Assembly (NCBI RefSeq): GCF_014696435.1 | Contig: NZ_JACJQG010000048.1 | Span: 1-64,000 of the forward strand | Direction of reading: 5' to 3' | Length of the DNA: 64,000 bases | Source of the DNA: Calothrix anomala FACHB-343 | Lineage (GTDB): Bacteria; Cyanobacteriota; Cyanobacteriia; Cyanobacteriales; Nostocaceae | In this document: positions 19,873 through 28,172 of the stretch, piece after piece | How positions within the stretch are numbered: the stretch's first letter is position 1 | Layout: every line of letters begins with the position of its first letter | Translations under genes and position numbers: made by a program | The notes under the pieces: model-generated | What the model was told of the DNA's origin: nothing | What the model saw: the letters and a program-made list of their open reading frames with translations, nothing else | Database searches by the model: none

Positions 19873-21978
19873 ATGAATTCAGTTGCAACTACCTCCAAAA
19901 CCAAACCCCCACGTTCTCGCCAACGCGATCGCCGTCAAGTTAGTAAAAAAAAGAAAATAGGTGCTACGGGCATATACTTACGGGCTATTGGCGATGCCTT
20001 TATTAAGCTCAGTCCAGGGAAGGCAATTAAAAATCCAGTGATGTTTTTAGTCTGGATTGCTACATTAATCACCATAGCAGTCACCATCGATCCCGCCTTA
20101 TTTGGCCCAGTTGAACAAAATAATCCCCAACTGTTCAACGGTATAGTCAGCGGAATTTTGTTTTTCACTGTTTGGTTTGCTAACTTTGCGGAAGCTTTAG
20201 CAGAAGGGCGTGGTAAAGCCCAAGCTGATACTTTACGCTCTAGCAAATCAGAGATAACCGCTAAAAAACTCTCTGCTGATGGCGCAATTACCGAAGTATC
20301 ATCTACCAGCCTCAAACAAGGTGATACAGTTTACGTCGTCGCCGGCGATTTTATTCCCGCCGATGGGGAAGTAGTCATGGGTGTCGCCTCTGTTGATGAA
20401 TCGGCAATTACCGGAGAATCTGCACCCGTACTTAAAGAATCAGGCTCAGATGTTGCCAGTTCTGTAACTGGCGGTACCAGAATCATCTCCGATGAATTGA
20501 TTATCCGCATCACAGCTGATGCCGGTAAAGGCTTTGTCGATCGCATGATTGCTTTGGTAGAAGGTAGAGAACGCCACAAAACCCCGAACGAAATTGCCTT
20601 AACAGTTTTATTAGCAGTTCTGTGCTTAATCTGTTTATTTGTCGTCGCCACTCTACCTGCATTTGCCTACACCGTTAAAACCCCCATCAACGTCCCCATT
20701 TTAATTGCCCTGTTAGTCGCACTAATCCCCACCACCATCGGCGGTTTACTCAGCACCATTAGCATTGCGGGGATGGATCGCATTGCCCAATTTAACGTTA
20801 TTGCGACTTCCGGACGAGCAGTTGAAGCGAGTGGAGATGTTAATACTCTACTTTTAGACAAGACAGGAACAATTACCTTAGGTAACCGCTTGGCAGAAGA
20901 TTTCATCCCCATCAACGGACATTCCATGGAAGAAATTGCCAATGTCGCTTGGATTGCTAGTGTATTTGATAATACACCAGAAGGTAAATCGATTCTCCGT
21001 CTAGCAGAAAGATTTGGGGCTAGAGTAGACTTCGATCCCAACCACGCCGAACCAGTAGATTTTTCTGCTACCACCCGCATGAGTGGTACTAACCTACCTG
21101 GTGGGAGGGAGGTACGTAAAGGTGCAGTTTTAGCAATTAAAGGCTTTGTGCGATCGCGTCATGGGCGAGAAACCCCAGAATTAGATCTTGCTTATGAGCG
21201 AGTTTCCCAACAAGGAGGTACACCCCTAGCCGTTTGCTTAGATAGGGAAATTTATGGTGTCATTCATCTTAAAGATATAGTTAAACCAGGAATTCGCGAA
21301 CGATTTGACCAGTTACGTCGCATGGGAGTACGTATAATCATGCTAACTGGAGATAATCAGATTACTGCTGCTGTAATTGCCAAAGAAGCCGGAGTTGATG
21401 ACTTTATTGCCGAAGCTTCCCCAGAAGATAAAATTCTTGTCATTCAACAAGAACAACAAGAAGGCAGACTAGTAGCGATGACAGGAGACGGAAATAATGA
21501 TGCACCAGCCTTAGCCCAAGCGAATATTGGTTTAGCTATGAACACAGGTACTCAAGCTGCCAAAGAAGCTGCTAACATGGTCGATTTAGACTCCGATCCC
21601 ACCAAACTCATTGATATTGTCAGTATTGGTAAACAATTGTTAATGACGCGGGGAGCTTTAACTACATTTTCCTTAGCTAATGATATTGCCAAATACTTTG
21701 CACTGATTCCCGTCATTTTTGCTGCTGCTAACTTGCAAAGTCTCAATGTTATGCAATTGACTAATACAAATACAGCCATACTTGCTGTCTTGACTTACAA
21801 TGCTTTGGCGATCCCTGCCTTAATTCCTTTAGCTTTAAAGGGAGTCCAATTTAAACCAGTAACAGCTAATAAACTTTTGCAACGCCATATATTAATTTAT
21901 GGTTTAGGCGGATTAATTTTACCCTTTATTGCGATTAAATTGATAGATTTGCTGATTACTGCTACAGGATTATTCTAA
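19873..21978 (+). CDS. kdpB: Potassium-transporting ATPase ATP-binding subunit KdpB
   Basis: A 701-residue P-type ATPase subunit that hydrolyses ATP to drive K+ uptake through KdpA. The phosphorylated aspartate is D329 in DKTGTIT. TGES (actuator domain, in DESAITGESAPV), GRAVEASGDVNTLLLDKTG and the hinge TGDGNNDAPAL are all intact, and seven transmembrane segments are expected. The N-terminus (residues 1-28) is unusually basic (RSRQRDRRQVSKKKK). Length is in the upper normal range. It is followed 37 bp later by kdpG. Confidence 0.97.
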   Translation: MNSVATTSKTKPPRSRQRDRRQVSKKKKIGATGIYLRAIGDAFIKLSPGKAIKNPVMFLVWIATLITIAVTIDPALFGPVEQNNPQLFNGIVSGILFFTVWFANFAEALAEGRGKAQADTLRSSKSEITAKKLSADGAITEVSSTSLKQGDTVYVVAGDFIPADGEVVMGVASVDESAITGESAPVLKESGSDVASSVTGGTRIISDELIIRITADAGKGFVDRMIALVEGRERHKTPNEIALTVLLAVLCLICLFVVATLPAFAYTVKTPINVPILIALLVALIPTTIGGLLSTISIAGMDRIAQFNVIATSGRAVEASGDVNTLLLDKTGTITLGNRLAEDFIPINGHSMEEIANVAWIASVFDNTPEGKSILRLAERFGARVDFDPNHAEPVDFSATTRMSGTNLPGGREVRKGAVLAIKGFVRSRHGRETPELDLAYERVSQQGGTPLAVCLDREIYGVIHLKDIVKPGIRERFDQLRRMGVRIIMLTGDNQITAAVIAKEAGVDDFIAEASPEDKILVIQQEQQEGRLVAMTGDGNNDAPALAQANIGLAMNTGTQAAKEAANMVDLDSDPTKLIDIVSIGKQLLMTRGALTTFSLANDIAKYFALIPVIFAAANLQSLNVMQLTNTNTAILAVLTYNALAIPALIPLALKGVQFKPVTANKLLQRHILIYGLGGLILPFIAIKLIDLLITATGLF

Positions 21979-22015
21979 ACAAATTACTCCAGGGACGCAC
22001 AAAATCCAACCGAAA

Positions 22016-22270
22016 ATGAAAAATAAAATTGAAAATCTGGAGCTATTACAGCTATTATCATTTTTGCGATCGCAAAGCCGTAAACAAAAGTTACCACTAG
22101 CAATTTTTATTGTGTTGTGCTTAAACTTGGCAATTGCACCCGTAGTTTATGCTGCTGCTGATGGTGAATTAGAAAGGCGTTCGGCTTGGGCAATTGGTAT
22201 TTTAAGTTTCATCACAATTGCCATTGTTATTTACCTATTTGTCGTCATTTTTCAGCCAGAACGCTTCTAA
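22016..22270 (+). CDS. kdpG: Kdp accessory subunit KdpG (KdpF-like C-terminus)
   Basis: An 84-residue membrane protein between kdpB and kdpC. The C-terminal segment (ITIAIVIYLFVVIFQPERF) looks like KdpF, whose members usually end with a similar RPERF. The N-terminal half adds a second hydrophobic stretch (LPLAIFIVLCLNLAIAPVVYA). This larger form is what has been called KdpG in Anabaena kdp operons, where it replaces KdpF. It probably stabilises the KdpABC complex in the plasma membrane. Confidence 0.8.
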   Translation: MKNKIENLELLQLLSFLRSQSRKQKLPLAIFIVLCLNLAIAPVVYAAADGELERRSAWAIGILSFITIAIVIYLFVVIFQPERF

Positions 22271-22322
22271 AAATTCTTAATTTTATTCAAAATTCAATTC
22301 TCACAACGAACGCCTAAATTAT

Positions 22323-22925
22323 ATGTCTATTATTCGCGAAATCATCAGGGCTATTCGGGTAACTCTGGTATTGTGGTTACTCACAGCAATTATCTATCCC
22401 TTACTAATTTTAGTAGTTGGTCAAGGCTTATTCCCATCACAAGCTAACGGTAGCATCATGGTGAATATAGATAATAACCCTATTGGTTCAGCTTTAATTG
22501 GTCAAGTATTTACATCCGAGAAATATTTTCATGGTCGCCCCAGTACAGTAAGATATAGCCAAGGTAAAAGAGCCAGACCAAATGGCATATCGGGAGCGAG
22601 TAATTTAGCTCCCACTAATCCGCTACTACTTGAGCGAATAGTAGAACAAGCTAATCAATTTCAAGAAGAAAGTATTCAACCAACAGCAGATTTAATTTAC
22701 ACATCTGCTTCTGGTTTAGATCCACATATTTCTTTGAAAACAGCCAGAGAACAGGTAGAAAGAGTAGCCCGTGCCCGAAATATTCAAGAAGATGAAATAT
22801 TACCCTTAATTAATAAATATACCGATGGCAGATTTTTATGGATTTTTGGCGAGCCAGGGGTCAATATTTTGCGCTTAAATTATGCGCTAGATTTGCAAGA
22901 AATTAACCGCCAGCCAAATCAATAA
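22323..22925 (+). CDS. kdpC: Potassium-transporting ATPase subunit KdpC
   Basis: A 200-residue protein with one N-terminal transmembrane helix (VTLVLWLLTAIIYPLLILVVG) and a soluble domain. Hallmarks are the YFHGRPSTV motif, the SGASNLAPTNP segment and SASGLDPHIS. KdpC holds nucleotide and assists coupling between KdpA and KdpB. Length is normal. It is the last gene of the operon: 700 bp of repeats and then a TonB receptor follow, not the KdpD N-terminal domain gene found after kdpC in some Anabaena strains. Confidence 0.96.
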   Translation: MSIIREIIRAIRVTLVLWLLTAIIYPLLILVVGQGLFPSQANGSIMVNIDNNPIGSALIGQVFTSEKYFHGRPSTVRYSQGKRARPNGISGASNLAPTNPLLLERIVEQANQFQEESIQPTADLIYTSASGLDPHISLKTAREQVERVARARNIQEDEILPLINKYTDGRFLWIFGEPGVNILRLNYALDLQEINRQPNQ

Positions 22926-22972
22926 CAATTCAAAATTCAAAATTCAAAATTCAAAATTCAAAATTCAAAATT
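22926..22972. repeat. AATTCAA heptamer array
   Basis: Six AATTCAA-type units in tandem directly after the kdpC stop codon. This is a typical STRR. Confidence 0.85.
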
Positions 22973-22974
22973 AT

Positions 22975-23010
22975 GTAGGGTGCGTTATCACGAAGTGTAA
23001 CGCACCGTAT
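22975..23010. repeat. 36-bp repeat, perfect inverse of 23175-23210
   Basis: GTAGGGTGCGTTATCACGAA and the following 16 bases form an exact reverse complement of 23175-23210. The pair could form a 36-bp stem across 165 bp. Confidence 0.85.
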
Positions 23011-23013
23011 TCT

Positions 23014-23096
23014 GGACTGCGATACATCAATATATTCTAGAGGGCAAGGCAATGCCTTGCCCCTACAATATTTCGGTTTTTTTAATTGGTATTAGT
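23014..23096. repeat. GGCATGGCAGTGCC-family element, variant core
   Basis: CATCAATATATTCTAGAGGG followed by GCAAGGCAATGCCTTGCCCC and an AATTGGTATTAG end. This is the same family as 17047-17130, with compensatory changes in the palindrome. Confidence 0.65.
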
Positions 23097-23099
23097 ATA

Positions 23100-23251
23100 T
23101 ATAGGATTCATATTTGATTTTTGAACCAATACGTAGGGTGTGTTGTCGCGCAGCGCAACGCACCAACTCCCATAATACGGTGCGTTACACTTCGTGATAA
23201 CGCACCCTACATATACTTAGATTTTTTCAGAAATCAAATCGGATTCCTATA
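23100..23251. mobile_element. TATAGGATTC MITE-like element, copy 1
   Basis: The ends are imperfect inverted repeats of about 24 bp (left TATAGGATTCATATTTGATT, right ending CGGATTCCTATA). The core is a palindromic GTAGGGTG-x-GCGTT unit. A second element with the same ends but a different core lies at 23358-23492. Confidence 0.65.
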
Positions 23252-23357
23252 GCAATCCTAAATGATTGACAAACGCATATCTTCCTTGTCTTCCTTGTCT
23301 CTCACTTTTTTCTCTTATCCTTGGCGTACTTGGCGTACTTGGCGGTTCATTAACAAA

Positions 23358-23492
23358 TATAGGATTCATATTTGATTTTTGCAAAAAACTCAGTATACTT
23401 TGATTCTTTCTTTCCTGTTCTCTTTTCCCTGTTCCCTGTTCCTTGTTCCCTCCCCGCGCAAATAATTTCAGGAATCAAAGCGGATTCCTATA
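23358..23492. mobile_element. TATAGGATTC MITE-like element, copy 2
   Basis: It has the same terminal sequences as 23100-23251 (TATAGGATTCATATTTGATT at the left, CGGATTCCTATA at the right). The core is a CCTGTTCCCTGTTCC-type repeat instead of the GTAGGGTG unit. It lies 200 bp upstream of the TonB receptor gene. Confidence 0.65.
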
Positions 23493-23689
23493 TTTTCACA
23501 ACTCAATACAAGATTGCGCTATGTAGGGTAGGAAATCCCCTGTGACCAATTTTTTGTAAGCATTGCTACAATTCACTAAACAATTAAAATTAACAGCATA
23601 AAATCATCAATCCAACTATGACAGCTTGTCTTTTGACATCTAATATCAATAGCCCGAAAAATAAAATTTAGTGACTGTTTTTACCGGGT

Positions 23690-25828
23690 GTGAGTGAAGT
23701 GAACAAGAATATTTTTCTGCTATCAGTTGTTGTGCAAACTTTACTGATAGCGGCTCCTAGCTGGGGTGCTGATGTTGATATCAAGCAAGAATCTACCGAT
23801 AAATTACCGCAAATAATTTCTAATATTCCCGATTTAAGTGATATTCAGCTACCCTCTACAAATGCTGAATTATTAACACCAAAATCGCTGAACAATCAAA
23901 TTAGTCAAGATACACAACCTCCACAAGAGCCAACAACAGAACCAAGTTCTCCTGATGCTCCAGCCGATGATGCAGATATCACCATTGAAGCAATTGGAGA
24001 ACAAGATACTCTACCGCAATCCACACCAACTTATGTAGTTGACCAAGAAGAAATTAAAAAACAAGGTGCAAATAGTCTGGCTGATGTATTAAAAAGAATG
24101 CCAGGTTTTGCCATTAATGATGCTGGTCATGGTGCAGATATTCACACAGGTACATATTACCGAGGTGCTTCGATTAATCAATCTGTATTTTTGATTAATG
24201 GTAGACCAATTAATACTAATATTAACCTTTATCATGGGGGAACAGATTTAAATAGTATTCCCGTAGAGGCGATTGACCGAGTAGAACTATATAGCGGTGC
24301 GGCTTCTGCTTTATATGGTTCCTCAGCCTTTGGCGGAGTTGTGAATATCATCACCAAAGAAGGTTATAGTCAGCCAAAATTATCTAGTAGTATCGAATTT
24401 GGTTCCTTAAGCCAAAATAATCAACAATTTAGTTATGGTGGGGCTGCGGGTGCTTTAAAGTATAACTTTAGCTTTGAAAGATACTTTACAGATAACCGTT
24501 ATCGCGTTCCTGTTGGTGCAGCTAACCGCGATGCACAAGGATTTTTCTTTAATGCAGATACAGCAACTAGTACTTATTTTGGCAATATTGCTGTCGATTT
24601 AGATCCTAACAATTCTTTGACTTTTGATATTACGAAATTAAGTAGCCGTCGGGGTTTAATTTATTTTGGTTTTCCTCTACAACGAGATAGATTAGACCAT
24701 GATGGATTAAATGCTGGTTTATCTTGGAAAACTCGCTTAGGTAGTGGCGATAATTCTACTCTGACAACTACATTTGGTTATAACCAAGATTACTTTAGCA
24801 CCTATGGCCCGACAGTTTTTCAAGGTAGGGAATTTTATCGTACTGGTGTGTTAGATACTCAACAATTATCAGCCAGAGTAGATCATGAATGGAAATTTAG
24901 CCAGAATAATCAATTACGTTGGGGTTTAGATTTAAAAAATACTGATTTATATGGTGATACCTTAAGTACTAGCCCGAATAGAATTGCCAATAACGAAACA
25001 GAAAATCGCAGCATTTTCGCTACAGCATTATTTGCAGTTAACACCTTTAAATTTAACGAAGATTTTCAGATTGATTTAGGGCTAAGACAAAATTTTGACG
25101 GACAATTTGGCAATTATCTCAATCCTAGCGTTGGTTTACGTTATGCGATCGCACCGACAATTGCCGTCCGTGGTAGTTGGGCTGGCGGACAACGTAACCC
25201 AGGTTTAGACCAGTTATATGTATACGATACAGTTCATGGTTGGGAACCCAATGCCGATTTAAAACCAGAAACCGGCTCCTCTTGGACTGCGGGAATAGAT
25301 ATCAATTTTTCTCAAAATCTCACCGGACAGTTTACCTACTTCGGTAGTAGTTTAGATAATCGCCTGGGAGTAGTCGCCGGTAAATGGCAAAATATTGGCT
25401 TAGTCGATACCAATGGTTTAGAGGCAGCCTTACAGTTAAAATTTACTAATAATTGGTCAAGCTTTGTCAATTACACTTATACAGATGCCAAAATCAAAAC
25501 TGGAAGCGAACAAGGCTTGCAATTAGGCTTAATTCCTTATTCTGTATTGCAAACAGGAATTGGCTATCAAAACTCAGGCTGGCAAGCTAATTTGTATGTT
25601 ACCTACAATAGTGGGGCGCGGCGAGCTATTTTTAATCGAGCTGGTGACAGTCCTACAGATTTTGCACCCTCATTCCTCAATTTAGACTTTAGCGGTCGCA
25701 TTCCCATCACCAGAACTTTGGGATTGAGAGTTTACTTAGAAAATTTACTAGGCGAACAATACGAACGAGTGAACCGAATTTACAGTCCTGGCTTTACCTT
25801 CCGCGTAGGCTTAAGTTCAGATTTGTAA
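23690..25828 (+). CDS. TonB-dependent outer membrane receptor
   Basis: A 712-residue outer membrane receptor. A signal peptide (NIFLLSVVVQTLLIAAPSWG) is followed by a Pro/Glu-rich linker. The plug domain covers about 100-225 (VVDQEEIKKQGANSLADVLKRMPGF, VELYSGAASALYGSSAFGGVVNIITK), and a 22-strand barrel ends in an aromatic residue pattern (FTFRVGLSSDL). Such receptors import siderophores, vitamin B12 or other scarce metal complexes with TonB-ExbBD energy. The plug resembles the BtuB/FepA branch, but substrate cannot be decided. The start is GTG. No AMIN (FecA-signal) domain and no adjacent siderophore genes are present. I could not identify a Fur box. Confidence 0.9.
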   Translation: MSEVNKNIFLLSVVVQTLLIAAPSWGADVDIKQESTDKLPQIISNIPDLSDIQLPSTNAELLTPKSLNNQISQDTQPPQEPTTEPSSPDAPADDADITIEAIGEQDTLPQSTPTYVVDQEEIKKQGANSLADVLKRMPGFAINDAGHGADIHTGTYYRGASINQSVFLINGRPINTNINLYHGGTDLNSIPVEAIDRVELYSGAASALYGSSAFGGVVNIITKEGYSQPKLSSSIEFGSLSQNNQQFSYGGAAGALKYNFSFERYFTDNRYRVPVGAANRDAQGFFFNADTATSTYFGNIAVDLDPNNSLTFDITKLSSRRGLIYFGFPLQRDRLDHDGLNAGLSWKTRLGSGDNSTLTTTFGYNQDYFSTYGPTVFQGREFYRTGVLDTQQLSARVDHEWKFSQNNQLRWGLDLKNTDLYGDTLSTSPNRIANNETENRSIFATALFAVNTFKFNEDFQIDLGLRQNFDGQFGNYLNPSVGLRYAIAPTIAVRGSWAGGQRNPGLDQLYVYDTVHGWEPNADLKPETGSSWTAGIDINFSQNLTGQFTYFGSSLDNRLGVVAGKWQNIGLVDTNGLEAALQLKFTNNWSSFVNYTYTDAKIKTGSEQGLQLGLIPYSVLQTGIGYQNSGWQANLYVTYNSGARRAIFNRAGDSPTDFAPSFLNLDFSGRIPITRTLGLRVYLENLLGEQYERVNRIYSPGFTFRVGLSSDL

Positions 25829-26119
25829 ATTGGGCATTGGGCATTGGGCATTGGGCATGGGGAGTAGTGCTTTGTCTCATTAATTCTGAGGAATAAAAAA
25901 CGAACCGCGAAGACGCGAAGTCCGCGAAGGAAGAGACAAGAAGAAGAAACTTACCCCTCGAAATTTTTGCGATGAACCAGTAGTTACTAATGCTCTATAG
26001 GGTAGAGATGTGCGATATCTACGCTGCTCTGTGTCTACGCATTGTATCTACCAATCCATCAATTAAAATAATGACAAATGACCAATGACAAATGACCAAT
26101 GACTAATGACTAATGACCA
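25829..26119. repeat. TTGGGCA and AATGACC heptamer blocks
   Basis: Four TTGGGCA units follow the receptor stop codon. A CGCGAAGACGCGAAGTCCGCG stretch comes next (short form of the spread CGAAGGACACGAAGG repeats), then about six AATGACC/AATGACA/AATGACT units. The last unit supplies the ATG start of the next ORF. Confidence 0.75.
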
Positions 26120-26416
26120 ATGAGAGCCAGAATCGAAAATGAAGTGCTAATCATCAACCACGAGGACTTACCTGAGTTTAAAAAGGGCGGTTCCGTGGTG
26201 AGAAATTCCTATTTTTGGGCTTTACGCTCAATTGCTGGGAAATATGGGCGTTATCGTGATTGGGAATACGAACCCGAAGTCTGGCTAGCTTTAGGGCGAA
26301 TGCTGTTATCTTTTGCAGAGTCTGGGTATTTAGGTTATCGAGAAACTCTATTAGAATTTCCTCAATCTCAAGAGCAAATTCCGCCTCTACTCCGAGATGT
26401 CGCCACATGGGAATGA
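26120..26416 (+). CDS. Conserved hypothetical protein, 98 residues
   Basis: A soluble, well-formed small protein (RARIENEVLIINHEDLPEF..., later YRDWEYEPEVWLALGRMLL) with balanced charge and aromatic content. I know no function for it. The ATG is the last repeat unit of an AATGACC array, so the repeats form the whole upstream region and leave no ribosome binding site. Translation may be weak, or the true signal may lie elsewhere. Confidence 0.6.
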   Translation: MRARIENEVLIINHEDLPEFKKGGSVVRNSYFWALRSIAGKYGRYRDWEYEPEVWLALGRMLLSFAESGYLGYRETLLEFPQSQEQIPPLLRDVATWE

Positions 26417-26658
26417 TCGGTTTATTTTTTAATAATTAGTATTACTAAATCTGTACCTTGACCTACAGGTTTAGTAATAAAAAAGTGTTAAACAAATGAG
26501 GGTAAATATCTTCAGAAATACCCACCCCCGTATTTACAGCATATTTCAGGTAAATGAGGTACGCGCTTCGGGGCATGGCAGTGCCAGTGCCCCTACAATC
26601 AACGATCATCTGTACTTTATTTATGGGGATTATCTTTTTACTTTTTACTTCTTAAAAC

Positions 26659-26690
26659 ATCCTCACCCGACTTGCGAGTGAGGATTTTTA
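26659..26690. terminator. Terminator hairpin at the truB 3' end
   Basis: ATCCTCAC and GTGAGGAT form a stem around an 11-base loop, followed by TTTTT on the plus strand and GTTTT on the minus strand. It can serve truB on the minus strand and transcripts entering from the left. Confidence 0.7.
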
Positions 26691-27560
26691 ATTAGTTAAA
26701 ACTGTCGAGGGAATTAACAATTGATCGTTGATTTGTCCAATTCCCAAAAAGCGATTTTCTGGCTCATAAACTCGAACTATACCAGTTATATCCAGGTCTA
26801 CGGGAATTCGCTGTCCTTGACACCATTTTTTTGCAGATAATGCGGGTAAAATTACTGTAGATAGATGTAGTAAAGCTGTATCAGGGGCGATCGCTTGAAA
26901 GGTTCCTGTTTGCAGTTGAGTTTCTAAATCGCTCAAAGTTAAACTATTTGCTAACTCAAAACCACTACTAGCAGTGCGTGTTAAAGCGGCGAGAGTACCA
27001 CCAGTTTGTAAAGCTGCGCCTAAATCACGAGCGATCGCTCTAATATATGTACCACTACCACAGGCGATCGCAATATCTAACTCCGGAAATTCCCCTTCTC
27101 GCCAAGCCAATATTTCTATCTCAAATACTTCCACAGTCCTCACGGGAACTTCTACCTGTTCACCGCGCCGTGCTAAATCATAGAGGCGTTTACCATCAAC
27201 TTGAATGGCGCTGTAACTTGGCGGAATCTGTTGGATTTCCCCGATAAATTGCGGTAATATAGGTTTTATTTCTGATAAATCTAAGCCCGGACAAGGTGTA
27301 GAGGTAATTATCTCGCCTTGTAAATCGTCAGTTGTCGTCTGCACGCCAAACCTAATCGTAGCTTGATAAGCTTTATTACCTGGCAAATACTGCAATAATC
27401 TCGTGGCTGTACCAAAAGCGATGGGTAATACTCCCGTAGCTGCTGGATCTAAAGTTCCCGCATGTCCCACACGTTTGAGGCGCAGGAGTTTTCGCACCCG
27501 CGCCACACAATCATGAGAAGTCCAATCAAATGGTTTGTTTAAGTTTAAAAAACCTTGCAC
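26688..27560 (-). CDS. truB: tRNA pseudouridine(55) synthase TruB
   Basis: A 290-residue enzyme that makes the T-loop pseudouridine 55 of tRNAs. [20 protein letters not shown] at the N-terminus and [15 protein letters not shown], with the catalytic aspartate, are diagnostic. [16 protein letters not shown] and [12 protein letters not shown] are further family blocks. I prefer the GTG at 27560 ([10 protein letters not shown]), because the family starts there. The longer TTG start at 27611 adds 17 unrelated residues. It is a monocistronic minus-strand gene with a terminator hairpin. Confidence 0.95.
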   Translation of the reverse strand: MQGFLNLNKPFDWTSHDCVARVRKLLRLKRVGHAGTLDPAATGVLPIAFGTATRLLQYLPGNKAYQATIRFGVQTTTDDLQGEIITSTPCPGLDLSEIKPILPQFIGEIQQIPPSYSAIQVDGKRLYDLARRGEQVEVPVRTVEVFEIEILAWREGEFPELDIAIACGSGTYIRAIARDLGAALQTGGTLAALTRTASSGFELANSLTLSDLETQLQTGTFQAIAPDTALLHLSTVILPALSAKKWCQGQRIPVDLDITGIVRVYEPENRFLGIGQINDQLLIPSTVLTN

Positions 27561-27611
27561 AATAGAAAATTTGAGGATAAGTAGGTCGGCGTAATTAAAT
27601 ATAACTGGCAA

Positions 27612-27790
27612 GGGCTGTTATTTGTCATTTGTCATTGGTCATTTGTCATTGGTAGGGGAGTGTCAACCGACTTATTTATAGCAATTCTCTGTGAAGCTGC
27701 GCATTAACGCCCTCAGGCTAGAAGCCTGGGGCTATATAAACAAAGCCTGCCTGCGCAGGCTAGATTATATGCATCTTCATTTGGTATAAG
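27612..27790. repeat. Mixed repeats: GTCATTT heptamers and a CCTGCGCAGG hairpin unit
   Basis: GTCATTTGTCATTGGTCATT heptamers come first. Then follows a unit CGCCCTCAGGCTAGAAGCCTG and a hairpin AGCCTGCCTGCGCAGGCT near 27745-27765. A very similar unit sits inside the element at 59491-59651. There is no gene. Confidence 0.6.
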
Positions 27791-27909
27791 GTTTAAATAC
27801 TGAAAATGTCATAAATTATGCCAAATTGTAGGGGCGGGGTCACCCCGCCCCTACAAGTTGCGGGTTTGGTAAGTTAATAATTGGAATATTTTTTGATTTG
27901 GAAATCCCT
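27791..27909. mobile_element. GGAACTTCCAA MITE-like element, copy 2
   Basis: Reverse-complement relative of 44697-44811: TTATGCCAAATTGTAGGGGC, a GGGGCGGGGTCACCCCGCCCC palindrome, then AGTTGCGGGTTTGGTAAGTT and an ATTTGGAAATCCC end. The two copies are diverged at several positions, so this is an old, dispersed element. Confidence 0.65.
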
Positions 27910-28172
27910 AAGCAAAAATTACCAAAAACCTGAATTTAGAGACTATTTATAATAATCAAAATAAGTATATTACAACACGTAAATAGGTTTGAAATTATTA
28001 CCAATGACCAATGACCAATGACAAATGACCAATGACCAATAACAGATACGTCTGTCAGGGTGAATTTACCACCCTTGAAGACAATCTGTAATCAGTAATC
28101 ATGGAATAAATTGGAATAAAGATGAGATTTACGAACAAAATCTTCTCTATAAACAGATTTTGCCGAGATTCG

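Noticed and set aside
27561-27611. Upstream TTG start for truB
   Set aside because: It adds 17 residues not found in TruB; GTG at 27560 coincides with the conserved family start.
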